From: Candidatus Omnitrophica bacterium 4484_49
GTDB lineage: Bacteria; Omnitrophota; Gorgyraeia; Kaelpiales; Kaelpiaceae
Direction: 5' to 3'
NCBI GenBank assembly: GCA_002085265.1
Contig: NATI01000021.1
Coordinates: 1-10,225 of the forward strand
Length of the DNA: 10,225 bases
Translations under genes and position numbers: made by a program
The notes under the pieces: generated by a model
What the model saw: the letters and a program-made list of their open reading frames with translations, nothing else
Told to the model about the DNA's origin: nothing
The model's database searches: none
Shown: positions 1 through 5,999 of the stretch, piece after piece
Layout of the letters: each line of letters opens with the position of its first letter
Position numbering within the stretch: position 1 is the first letter of the stretch

Positions 1-1
1 C

Positions 2-412
2 ATTCCGGTAAGCAAGTTTATATATTTGTTACCCTTAGTTATCCTGTTAGAAACATTGCTTATATCAGGACTGGTACTTTTGTTTTCCAGTTTGCAGGTG
101 AAATATCGGGATATAAAATTTTTTGTGGAGATATTGCTTTTATTCTGGTTTTATATCAGTCCTGTATTTTATCCTCTGAATCTTGTTGCTCAGGTCTCCG
201 ATAAGTTCCTTAAGTATTATCTTTTAAATCCCCTGGCTTCTCTAATTACGCTTTACAGAATGGCTTACCTCAAAGATTATCATAAACTCTTACCTCATGG
301 AGTTTCCTGGCCCTATCTTATAATATATCCAACAGTATTTAGTATTATCATTTGTTTTTTGGGCAATTTGGTATTTTCTAAGATGCAAAGGACATTTGCC
401 GATAATTTATGA
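2..412 (+). CDS. ABC-2 type polysaccharide/lipid-linked sugar export permease, 3' part
   Basis: The reading frame is open to the left edge from base 2, so only the last 136 residues are visible and the true start lies outside. A TTG at 26 is in frame but falls inside a membrane segment and is unlikely to be the start. The visible part is very hydrophobic, with about four membrane spans. It carries the signature of the ABC-2 permease family that exports O-antigen, teichoic acid and similar polymers (Wzm/TagG type): an 'FVEILLLFWFYISPVFYP' segment, then 'NPLASLITLYR', then a final span and a short basic cytoplasmic tail. Such permeases work with a separate ATPase (Wzt/TagH type) in the inner membrane; that gene would be expected to the left of, or near, this one. 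The stop overlaps the next start by four bases (ATGA), so the two are probably coupled. The exported polymer cannot be told from this fragment. Confidence 0.85.
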   Translation: MPVSKFIYLLPLVILLETLLISGLVLLFSSLQVKYRDIKFFVEILLLFWFYISPVFYPLNLVAQVSDKFLKYYLLNPLASLITLYRMAYLKDYHKLLPHGVSWPYLIIYPTVFSIIICFLGNLVFSKMQRTFADNL

Positions 413-1161
413 AGATAGGTAGATTTATTTATCAGGATAGAATTGTATGGGGTATTTTAGATAATGATGGAATTAGAGTATTAGGTAGTTTACCATTTTG
501 CGAGTTGAAGGTAGATAAAGAGATACCGCATCTTGGGGTGAAGCTTCTGGCCCCTGTTCAGCCTTCCAAAATTGTTCTGGTAGGTTTAAATTATAAAGAC
601 CATGCGCAGGAATTGGGAATGCCAGTTCCTCTGGAGCCAATTATATTTTTAAAGCCTCCCAGTGCAGTAGTTGGCCCTGAGGAGGATATAGTTTACCCTC
701 CGGTAGTTAATCGTCTGGATTATGAGGCTGAACTGGCAGTGGTTATTAAAAAGAAATGCAAGAATGTTAAAGAAGAAGAGGTAAATGATTTCATATTAGG
801 TTATACCTGCTTAAATGATGTTACTGCCAGAGATTTGCAGAAGAAGGATGGACAATGGACGCGAGCAAAGAGTTTCGATACATTTTGTCCCATTGGGCCT
901 TGGATAGAGACAGACATCGATCCTTGTAATTTAAAAATTCGTTCTTACCTCAACGGAAAATTGAAACAGAATTCCACCACTGCTAATTTTACATTTTCTG
1001 TTCCTTTTCTGGTATCATTTATTTCTAAAATTATGACTCTTCTGCCCGGAGATGTGATATCAACTGGTACTCCTCCTGGTATGGGAGAAATGAATCCCGG
1101 GGATATAGTGGAAATAGAAATAGAAGGTATAGGAATTTTAAAAAATAAGGTAGCAATTTAA
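409..1161 (+). CDS. Fumarylacetoacetate hydrolase (FAH) family protein
   Basis: A 250-residue protein of the FAH superfamily (FAHD1 / 2-hydroxyhepta-2,4-diene-1,7-dioate isomerase type), which acts on 2-oxo or diketo acids with a bound divalent metal. Residues 1-50 resemble the small N-terminal DUF2437 domain; the FAH core runs from about 52 to 250. The expected metal ligands are present: E106 and E108 in 'DYEAELAVVI' and D137 in 'LNDVTARDLQ'. 'KSFDTFCPIGPWI' (154-166) and 'STGTPPGMG' (218-226) are also classic. Length is normal for the FAHD1 group. It starts in an ATGA overlap with the permease gene and has no close Shine-Dalgarno (an AAGGA lies about 16 bases upstream, too far), so translation is probably coupled. 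Possible activities include oxaloacetate decarboxylase, acylpyruvase or a ring-cleavage step; the sequence does not decide between them, and neighbours give no matching catabolic pathway. Confidence 0.9.
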   Translation: MKIGRFIYQDRIVWGILDNDGIRVLGSLPFCELKVDKEIPHLGVKLLAPVQPSKIVLVGLNYKDHAQELGMPVPLEPIIFLKPPSAVVGPEEDIVYPPVVNRLDYEAELAVVIKKKCKNVKEEEVNDFILGYTCLNDVTARDLQKKDGQWTRAKSFDTFCPIGPWIETDIDPCNLKIRSYLNGKLKQNSTTANFTFSVPFLVSFISKIMTLLPGDVISTGTPPGMGEMNPGDIVEIEIEGIGILKNKVAI

Positions 1162-1165
1162 GAAT

Positions 1166-1194
1166 TTGCCTGTCCCCGGGATTTGAGATATAAT
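1166..1194 (+). promoter_or_regulatory. Sigma70-like promoter for the pilin-panD pair, predicted leaderless
   Basis: TTGCCT (1166-1171), a 17-base spacer, then a perfect TATAAT (1189-1194). Transcription would be expected about 7 bases after the -10, at 1200-1202, i.e. at or one base before the ATG at 1202. An in-frame TGA at 1184-1186 with no ATG, GTG or TTG between it and 1202 fixes that start, and no Shine-Dalgarno precedes it. The match to consensus is seen in the sequence; use as a promoter is inferred. Confidence 0.6.
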
Positions 1195-1201
1195 ATTTAC
1201 A

Positions 1202-1627
1202 ATGGTTAAATATAAGGCATTTACATTAATAGAGTTAATCTGGATTATTGTAATAATAGGAATAATAGCAGTCATAGCAATACCGAAAATTATCAGTTTA
1301 AATAAAGATGCCCAGAATGCCGCTGATGATAAAACCATCTCCACCATTAAGACAGTGATTAATTTACTATACATGAAGAATAGAATAGAAGGCAAAGAGG
1401 AATATCCAACTGGTGCTGAAATTGCTGATGTTTTGGCCAATCTTGAAATGAAACCCGACTTCGAGCCCCACAGGTGGTGCTATAAGGATTATGGGGATAC
1501 AGTTATATTTTACTGTAACCATAGCAACACTTATTCTGCCAGTGGCCGCAGATGGTGGACATACTATAGAGTGGATAAGGATGGACATCGTGCAGGAGAA
1601 GTGGTAGAGGGTTCAGACAAACACTGA
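1202..1627 (+). CDS. Type II secretion/type IV pilin-like protein (class III signal peptide)
   Basis: A 141-residue protein with a textbook prepilin N-terminus: a six-residue basic leader (M-V-K-Y-K-A), then the processing and methylation motif 'FTLIE' with the conserved Glu at mature position +5, then a hydrophobic helix to about residue 28 that would anchor it in the inner membrane and pack in a pilus or pseudopilus. Position -1 is Ala rather than the usual Gly, which prepilin peptidases often tolerate. Residues 35-65 look like the continuing helix; the soluble head carries two cysteines (C93, C105) that could form a disulfide, and aromatic-rich stretches near 91-97 and 118-122. No secretion or pilus assembly genes are nearby, so this is an orphan pilin-like gene; its partner machinery must be elsewhere. 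It precedes the panD-like gene by one base. Major versus minor pilin cannot be decided. Confidence 0.88.
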   Translation: MVKYKAFTLIELIWIIVIIGIIAVIAIPKIISLNKDAQNAADDKTISTIKTVINLLYMKNRIEGKEEYPTGAEIADVLANLEMKPDFEPHRWCYKDYGDTVIFYCNHSNTYSASGRRWWTYYRVDKDGHRAGEVVEGSDKH

Positions 1628-1628
1628 T

Positions 1629-1976
1629 ATGAAGTTTGTCCAGATATTAAAGTCCAAAATTAATAACGCAATTATTACTGACCTCCAGCTGGAATACGAA
1701 GGGAGTATAGGGATAGATGAGGAAATAATTGCCAGGGTAAATATTCTTCCTGGAGAAAAGGTTCAGGTTCTTAATTACAATAATGGGAGCAGGATAGAGA
1801 CCTATGTGATTCCAGAAAAGAGTGGATCAAGGAAAGTGGTCCTTTATGGTCCTGCTGCTCGTTGTGGAGAAGTAGGAGATAGGTTATGTATTCTCGCTTA
1901 CTATCTTGTTGATGAGGAAACTGCTTCCAAGATTAAACCCTATATTTTAGAATTGGGGACATCCGATTCTGTGTAA
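1629..1976 (+). CDS. panD: Aspartate 1-decarboxylase (PanD) homologue with altered active-site positions
   Basis: A 115-residue protein matching the PanD family along its whole length. PanD cleaves itself between Gly and Ser to form a pyruvoyl cofactor and makes beta-alanine from aspartate for pantothenate and CoA. Visible landmarks by analogy to the E. coli enzyme: K10 (K9), Y23 (Y22), the cleavage site G25-S26 in 'YEGSIGID', R55, T58 and Y59 in 'NNGSRIETYVI', and 'GPAAR' (74-78) near the usual NGAAA loop. Two positions differ: N12 stands where His11 is usual, and Y73 stands where Asn72 is usual; a Pro replaces the first Ala of the loop. It starts one base after the pilin stop and has no close Shine-Dalgarno (GAGGG is about 17 bases away), so it is probably translated by coupling. 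It may be an active divergent PanD or a changed paralogue; family membership is secure, activity is not. Confidence 0.87.
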   Translation: MKFVQILKSKINNAIITDLQLEYEGSIGIDEEIIARVNILPGEKVQVLNYNNGSRIETYVIPEKSGSRKVVLYGPAARCGEVGDRLCILAYYLVDEETASKIKPYILELGTSDSV

Positions 1977-2001
1977 GAGATATAAATTCTTTTATTTCCC
2001 C

Positions 2002-2029
2002 TTGCATTTTAAATGACGAGGATTATACT
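2002..2029 (+). promoter_or_regulatory. Sigma70-like promoter for the DUF5752-treT operon, near-leaderless
   Basis: TTGCAT (2002-2007), 16 bases, then TATACT (2024-2029, one mismatch to TATAAT). The predicted start of transcription near 2036 leaves about 5 bases before the ATG at 2041, too short for a Shine-Dalgarno. The in-frame TGA at 2014-2016, with no start codon after it, fixes the ATG at 2041. The -35 is weak (TTG conserved only). Confidence 0.5.
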
Positions 2030-2040
2030 TTTTAATTTGT

Positions 2041-2712
2041 ATGAAGATTAAAAAAGCTAAGGCCCCGTTTATATTTTATACCCGTCATAATCTTACTGAA
2101 TTATTAGGGATAAAAGCCGGCAACTTGTCTCAACTTTTAAAATACATAAGGGAAGTTCCTGGGGCCAGCATATATCATCATACCCATAGATTTTTGCAAA
2201 TCCACCTTTACCTCTCTCCCGAGCCTCCCAATGATTTCTCATACTGGGTGGTAAATATAATGCGGGAAGATGAACTGGCGGAAAGACTTGCCTGTATAGA
2301 TATAATTCAGTACTCATCTATCCGAGAGTTGAGAGATAAAATAGCGACTACCATTGAACAATATTTGAAAGAATATCCCCGAGCAAAACAACGGTATGCC
2401 AAAGAAGGGCAGGAATTTCATTTTATGAAATCTATAAGTTTTGTACTGCCTACCAGGTACATAGCAAATAATCTGAAAGAATTTGTCCTGGCTTTGAAAG
2501 AGGTAAGTATCCATTCCATTTACTTTCATATTTTCGAATCCCGAATAAGATTAGAAAAGGGGGATAATGATTTCTCTTTCTGGTTGAGAACTTCAGTGGG
2601 AGAGAATGAGCTTGCAGAAGAGATTTCCAGGATAGACCCTTATACGTTTACTCTGGAAGGCCTGAGGAAGAAGTTAATTTCTATGATAGAGGAGCACTTG
2701 AAAAGTGGCTAA
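2041..2712 (+). CDS. Tandem DUF5752-like protein, partner of trehalose synthase
   Basis: A 223-residue protein made of two similar halves, about 9-112 and 126-222, joined by a basic linker. Each half shows the same order of motifs: a Phe-rich first strand, a 'LLKYIREV'/'LALKEVS' helix, 'SIY-H' (43-46 and 159-163), 'NDFS-W' (64-69 and 176-181), 'ELAE' (78-81 and 190-193) and an 'LR-K' helix at the end (97-100 and 208-211). From memory this pattern fits the DUF5752 family, of unknown function, which tends to sit beside glycosyltransferase or trehalose synthase genes. The first half has a His cluster (H46, H47, H49) in the strand after SIY; the second keeps only H163. No signal peptide or membrane segment is seen, so it should be cytoplasmic. 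It overlaps the TreT-like gene by 8 bases, which suggests a shared job, perhaps as a regulatory or accessory subunit. That role is inference. Confidence 0.72.
   Translation: MKIKKAKAPFIFYTRHNLTELLGIKAGNLSQLLKYIREVPGASIYHHTHRFLQIHLYLSPEPPNDFSYWVVNIMREDELAERLACIDIIQYSSIRELRDKIATTIEQYLKEYPRAKQRYAKEGQEFHFMKSISFVLPTRYIANNLKEFVLALKEVSIHSIYFHIFESRIRLEKGDNDFSFWLRTSVGENELAEEISRIDPYTFTLEGLRKKLISMIEEHLKSG
2689..2694 (+). promoter_or_regulatory. Shine-Dalgarno for treT that supports its GTG start
   Basis: GAGGAG lies 10 bases before the GTG at 2705, inside the end of the upstream gene. It supports the GTG start, the only well-placed start that keeps the conserved N-terminal residues of the TreT family. 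Confidence 0.65.
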
Positions 2713-3919
2713 TCTTAATGATTATCAGAATATAGTTGGCTCGGCAATTATTGAGGACATAAAACTTCTGGCTGAGAGGTTAAAGGGGAAGAGAATTCTG
2801 ATGATAAATTCTACTGCAGTGGGTGGGGGAGTGGCGGAAATTTTAAATCGTATGCTTCCTTTATTGAAAGAACTGGAGATTGATATCCGCTGGGAGGTAA
2901 TCAAAGGAGGAGAGCAGTTTTTTGACATTACAAAGAAAATTCATAACGCTCTTCACGGCAAAGATGTTGAAATTGGCTCCCAGGAATTGGAGGTGTATTT
3001 GGAAACTAATAAGGCAAATATCCAAGATATAGATTTCTCAGCGGATGTAGTTTTTATTCACGATCCTCAACCTGCTGCTCTTATAGAAGCCAGAGGCGAC
3101 GTTCAAAGATGGATCTGGCGGTGTCATATAGACCTCTCTCAGCCTCAGAAGGATGTCTGGAATTTTTTGAAAAAATTCATCCTAAAGTACGATGCTACTG
3201 TTTTCTCTGCTCCATCTTTCAGCCAGAAATTGCCTCTGCGGCAATTTTTGATTCCTCCTTCTATCGATCCTCTGAGCGAAAAGAATAAACCTCTCCCTCA
3301 GGAAGTGATAGATAAGGTCCTTGAGAAATATCAGATACCCGATGACAAACCTATAATTACCCAGATTTCAAGATTTGATAGGCTAAAAGACCCCGTAGGG
3401 GTGATCCAGGCTTATAAGATGGTCAAGAGGTATAATGACTGTCGGTTGGTCTTAGCCGGAGGTACTGCCAGTGATGATCCCGAAGGACAGATTGTATATG
3501 AAGAAGTAAAAGCAGCTGCGGATAGCGACCCTGATATTCATATAATTCTTATGCCCCATAATGACCTTGAGGTTAACGCTCTACAGAGAGCTTCCGCCAT
3601 TATCGTTCAGAAATCAATTCGGGAAGGTTTTGGCCTTACCGTCACCGAGGCTCTGTGGAAAGCTAAACCTGTAGTTGCCTGCGCAGTAGGAGGTATACCT
3701 CTTCAGATAAAGCACAAATATTCTGGACTTTTATGCCACAGTATTGAAGGAGCGGCCTTTGCTATTAAACAGTTACTCAATAATCCCGAATATGCTCAAA
3801 CTCTGGGGAGGAATGGGAGAGAACATGTGAAAAATAATTTCCTCCTCACCCGCCATTTGAGAGATTATCTTCTTTTGTTTTTGTCGCTTTTTTATGACCG
3901 GGATGTAATTTATCTGTAG
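2705..3919 (+). CDS. treT: Trehalose synthase of the TreT type (GT4 glycosyltransferase)
   Basis: A 404-residue GT-B glycosyltransferase closely resembling archaeal and bacterial TreT, which joins glucose from ADP- or UDP-glucose to glucose to give trehalose. Seen: an N-terminal 'Y-NIVG' start (7-12), the acceptor-side loop 'NSTAVGGGVAE' (35-45), 'FFDITKKIHNALHG' (72-85), 'FIHDPQPAAL' (117-126), the nucleotide-sugar site 'ISRFDRLKDP' (221-230, with R223 and K228) and the E-x7-E motif E307/E315 in 'EGFGLTVTE', then a final 'NNFLLTRHLRDYL' helix. Length matches the family. It begins with GTG, overlapping the DUF5752-type gene by 8 bases. The product would be cytoplasmic trehalose, for stress protection or storage. 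Sugar-nucleotide preference cannot be read from sequence. A sucrose synthase-like or other GT4 role is possible but less likely given the TreT-specific N-terminus. The 3' end overlaps the opposing gene by 10 bases. Confidence 0.88.
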   Translation: MANLNDYQNIVGSAIIEDIKLLAERLKGKRILMINSTAVGGGVAEILNRMLPLLKELEIDIRWEVIKGGEQFFDITKKIHNALHGKDVEIGSQELEVYLETNKANIQDIDFSADVVFIHDPQPAALIEARGDVQRWIWRCHIDLSQPQKDVWNFLKKFILKYDATVFSAPSFSQKLPLRQFLIPPSIDPLSEKNKPLPQEVIDKVLEKYQIPDDKPIITQISRFDRLKDPVGVIQAYKMVKRYNDCRLVLAGGTASDDPEGQIVYEEVKAAADSDPDIHIILMPHNDLEVNALQRASAIIVQKSIREGFGLTVTEALWKAKPVVACAVGGIPLQIKHKYSGLLCHSIEGAAFAIKQLLNNPEYAQTLGRNGREHVKNNFLLTRHLRDYLLLFLSLFYDRDVIYL

Positions 3920-4686
3920 TTGATTTTCAATATCTGTAAATCTTTAGGCAGAATGAAATTTTTCACTCCCAGTTTTCTGAATTCTGTGGATATTTCCGAT
4001 ATTTTAAAATTAAATTCTCCTGAGAAGTGAATAGGGATTAAGGTCTTGACCTTTGATTTTTTATATACTTCAGCAACGGCGTGGGTAGAGGTGTGCATTT
4101 TTTCCAGTAAGGGATAAGTCCTAAAGAATCTGGTGGGGGCAAAACAATCATGTATTAGGTAATCAGCTCCAGTTGCTGTTTTAATCACATTCTGGGAATA
4201 GGCGGTATCTGATGTGTAGATGATAGTTTTATTTTTATATTCTATTTTCAATCCTAAAGATTCAGCGCTATGTCGGGTCTTGAATGTATTTATGTAAAAT
4301 GAGTCCGATACCGAAAAGTGAGATTTAGAATGTAATCTGTAAAATTTTATTTTGGGAAATTTATTTCTCTTGAGGTTGAATAAAGTTAATAATTTTTGGA
4401 CGAATTCCACACTTTTTTTATGTCCGTAAATGTTGATTGTAGATTGGGCATCAAACATCCTGGCGTGGATGAATGATGGCAGACCATAGATGTGGTCAGG
4501 ATGGATATGGGTGATAAAGATGTTATTTATCTGGAAGTAGTCAATACTCAGTTTTCTGAGTTTCTGGACGACGGCTCCCGGGACATCAACGAGTAGATAA
4601 CTCCCTTTCTCTTTTATAAGAAGAGAGGTGTTATCTCTATCTTTTCTGGCCACTGACCCTGCTGTTCCCAGAAAGACGATTTCCAT
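3910..4686 (-). CDS. RNase Z-like metallo-beta-lactamase-fold hydrolase
   Basis: A 258-residue MBL-fold hydrolase with all expected metal ligands: H60-x-H62-x-D64-H65 in 'THIHPDH', H139 in 'TRHSAESLG', D160 in 'YTSDTAY' and H220 in 'IPIHFSG'. An H198 in 'MHTSTHA' resembles the catalytic His region of RNase Z relatives. It starts 'MEIVFLGTAGS', which is how this family begins, supporting the ATG at 4686. The overall order resembles RNase Z/ElaC and related phosphodiesterases, but it is shorter than standard RNase Z (about 300 residues) and the exosite arm is not evident, so tRNA 3' processing should not be assumed. Substrate could be an RNA, a cyclic nucleotide or another phosphodiester. It has no Shine-Dalgarno, only a weak GAAG. 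It is divergent from the Mth938 gene and convergent with treT, whose last 10 bases it overlaps. Confidence 0.85.
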   Translation of the reverse strand: MEIVFLGTAGSVARKDRDNTSLLIKEKGSYLLVDVPGAVVQKLRKLSIDYFQINNIFITHIHPDHIYGLPSFIHARMFDAQSTINIYGHKKSVEFVQKLLTLFNLKRNKFPKIKFYRLHSKSHFSVSDSFYINTFKTRHSAESLGLKIEYKNKTIIYTSDTAYSQNVIKTATGADYLIHDCFAPTRFFRTYPLLEKMHTSTHAVAEVYKKSKVKTLIPIHFSGEFNFKISEISTEFRKLGVKNFILPKDLQILKINYR

Positions 4687-4709
4687 ATCTTCAGAATAAA
4701 TAATATAAT
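4681..4709 (+). promoter_or_regulatory. Candidate promoter for the Mth938-flippase-GT2 operon
   Basis: A perfect TATAAT (4704-4709) with a poor -35 (TTCCAT, 4681-4686) at 17 bases. Fourteen bases separate the -10 from the ATG at 4724, giving a leader near 8 bases with no Shine-Dalgarno. A TAG at 4715-4717 in frame fixes the ATG. The -10 overlaps the predicted minus-strand -10 at 4700-4705. Confidence 0.42.
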
Positions 4710-4728
4710 ATTGATAGCCAGAAATGAA
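4700..4728 (-). promoter_or_regulatory. Candidate promoter for the MBL-fold gene, overlapping the opposite promoter
   Basis: On the minus strand, TTCATT (4728-4723), 17 bases, then TATTAT (4705-4700). Thirteen bases separate this -10 from the ATG at 4686, so the leader would be about 6 bases. Because the region is AT-rich, other registers are possible; the -35 is weak. Confidence 0.35.
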
Positions 4729-5068
4729 AATAGAAAACTACATCTGGGGAGCGCTTGAAGTTGGAGGGAAAATTTACACCCGGGACCTTAAGATTTTCGG
4801 AGGACAGATATTTTCTAATTGGTGGAGGAAGGAGGGGCATTTTTTATATAGGGAAGATATTCAGGATATCTTGGTACTTAAACCCGATTATCTTGTCATT
4901 GGAAGTGGTTTTTATGGGTTAATGAGAATAGATCCTGAACTGGAGGAATATCTCCAAAAAAATGGCATAAATTATTTTATATCTGATACCTCTTCCGCCG
5001 TTAACAAATACAATGAACTTGTGCAGGAGGGTAAAAAAGTTGCAGGGTGTTTTCATCTCACCTGTTAA
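4724..5068 (+). CDS. Mth938-like (DUF498/NDUFAF3-type) domain protein
   Basis: A 114-residue single-domain protein of the Mth938/AAMDC/NDUFAF3 family. Characteristic pieces are seen in order: 'GGKIYTRDLKIFGG' (14-27), an aromatic-rich 'NWWRKEGH' (32-39), 'LKPDYLVIGSGFYG' (52-65), 'DTSSAVNKYNEL' (88-99) and the C-terminal 'GCFHLTC' (108-114), the usual family ending. No membrane segment, so cytoplasmic. The family has no firmly established biochemical activity in bacteria; eukaryotic NDUFAF3 helps assemble respiratory complex I, and that cannot be carried over here. Its last codons contain the Shine-Dalgarno of the next gene, and it overlaps that gene by 29 or 56 bases depending on the start chosen, so the two are tightly coupled. 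ATG 4724 is forced by a stop at 4715. Confidence 0.85.
   Translation: MKIENYIWGALEVGGKIYTRDLKIFGGQIFSNWWRKEGHFLYREDIQDILVLKPDYLVIGSGFYGLMRIDPELEEYLQKNGINYFISDTSSAVNKYNELVQEGKKVAGCFHLTC
5025..5030 (+). promoter_or_regulatory. Shine-Dalgarno that favours the TTG start at 5040
   Basis: A consensus AGGAGG lies 9 bases before a TTG at 5040, in frame with the downstream membrane protein. The longer alternative, ATG at 5013, has no Shine-Dalgarno. This site therefore argues for TTG 5040. It lies within the coding sequence of the Mth938 gene. Confidence 0.65.
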
Positions 5069-5999
5069 GAGGCGAATTTTATTCTGGAAAGCAGTTGGGG
5101 TTATCTTTTTTATAGTGCTCATTTCCCGGATAAGTTGGGAAGATACTCTTCAGATTGCAAGTAATTCCAGACCAGTATACTTTATTCTGGCAGGTTTACT
5201 GGAGCCAGCTCGGTTTATTATCGAAGCCCTGCGGTGGAAGACGATTTTATATTTTCAGAGGATAAAATACTCTCTTAAAAATGCATTTCTGGTCCTTTTA
5301 GCCAGCAGTTATCTGGGACACATTACCCCAGGCAGAGTCGGGAATTTTATTCGTGCTTTTTATCTTTCCTCAGATACAGATGTTCCGTTAGGTATGGCTT
5401 TCTCCAGCGTGCTGGTGGAGAAATATCTTGAATTGGCACTTACTTTATTCTGGGGTATGTGGGGAGCTGTGGTTTACCTTTCAGGTCTTCATTTGGTGTA
5501 TATGGTATGTATGGGGTTTTTCATTCTGGTCTCTTTGTTTTATTTTCTCTATTCTCCCAAGTTCCATAGGAGATTGCTTAAAATTAGCGAGCGTATCATC
5601 CCTAAGGTTCAGAGTTTAAAAATTGAGAATTTCCAAAAAGGATTGCGATTGATAGACCTTAACGCTACGTTCATTGCTCTGGCTATAAGCATGTTTTCAT
5701 TTTTTGTATTTGCAATTCAGGGGTATCTGATTACAATAGCCTTGAATATTCATATAGGTTTTTTTAATTTTGCACTTATTTTCTATTTAAGCAAAATGAT
5801 CTCAAGGCTTATTCCGGTCTCATTCTCGGGATGGGGAAGTAAAGACGTATCGCTGATTTTAATTTTTAAAAACTTGGGGATAGATGGGAAATCGGCGTTT
5901 GCATTTACAGTGCTGTTTTTGTTCAGTTCCTATTTTGTTTCCTTGATACTGGGTTTCTGGGCTTGGGAGAGAAAAGTGCTGATATGGCAGAAGGATTGA
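5040..5999 (+). CDS. UPF0104/LPG-synthase transmembrane family protein (putative flippase)
   Basis: A polytopic membrane protein of 319 residues from TTG 5040 (328 from ATG 5013). It belongs to the family of the membrane domain of lysylphosphatidylglycerol synthase (UPF0104, YbhN-like), members of which are believed to flip lipids or lipid-linked precursors. Signatures: 'TPGRVGNFIRAFYL' (96-109), 'VEKYLELALTL' (126-136) and 'SRLIPVSFSGWGSKD' (255-269). About eight hydrophobic spans are visible, starting at 18-30 after a basic N-terminus. It lacks the soluble aminoacyl-transfer domain of MprF, so lysyl-PG synthesis is not expected. TTG is preferred for the AGGAGG 9 bases upstream. It overlaps the GT2 gene, which makes polyprenyl-phosphate sugars, so a role in moving that lipid-linked sugar across the membrane is plausible but inferred. 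Confidence 0.82.
   Translation: MQGVFISPVKRRILFWKAVGVIFFIVLISRISWEDTLQIASNSRPVYFILAGLLEPARFIIEALRWKTILYFQRIKYSLKNAFLVLLASSYLGHITPGRVGNFIRAFYLSSDTDVPLGMAFSSVLVEKYLELALTLFWGMWGAVVYLSGLHLVYMVCMGFFILVSLFYFLYSPKFHRRLLKISERIIPKVQSLKIENFQKGLRLIDLNATFIALAISMFSFFVFAIQGYLITIALNIHIGFFNFALIFYLSKMISRLIPVSFSGWGSKDVSLILIFKNLGIDGKSAFAFTVLFLFSSYFVSLILGFWAWERKVLIWQKD

Noticed and set aside
1138..1588. Open frames on the minus strand under the pilin gene (1138-1440, 1367-1588)
   Set aside because: They lie antisense to a clear pilin gene, contain no recognisable domain and have no supporting start signal.
1977..1996. Possible hairpin AAGAG/TTCTT after panD followed by T-rich sequence
   Set aside because: Only a five-pair AT-rich stem with a G-U pair; too weak for a terminator.
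2093..2928. Short minus-strand frames under the DUF5752 and treT genes
   Set aside because: They oppose well-supported coding sequence and have no motifs.
3910..4686. Naming the MBL-fold gene rnz (RNase Z)
   Set aside because: It has the ligands but is short and lacks a visible exosite arm; other phosphodiesterases share the same motifs.
5428..5619. Plus-strand frame nested inside the flippase-like gene
   Set aside because: It is a shifted reading of codons for membrane segments; the main frame has the family motifs.
5963..5986. TTG at 5963 as the start of the GT2 gene
   Set aside because: ATG 5984 gives the normal short N-terminus for the family and lies 12 bases after GGAGAG; the TTG would add seven unneeded residues.
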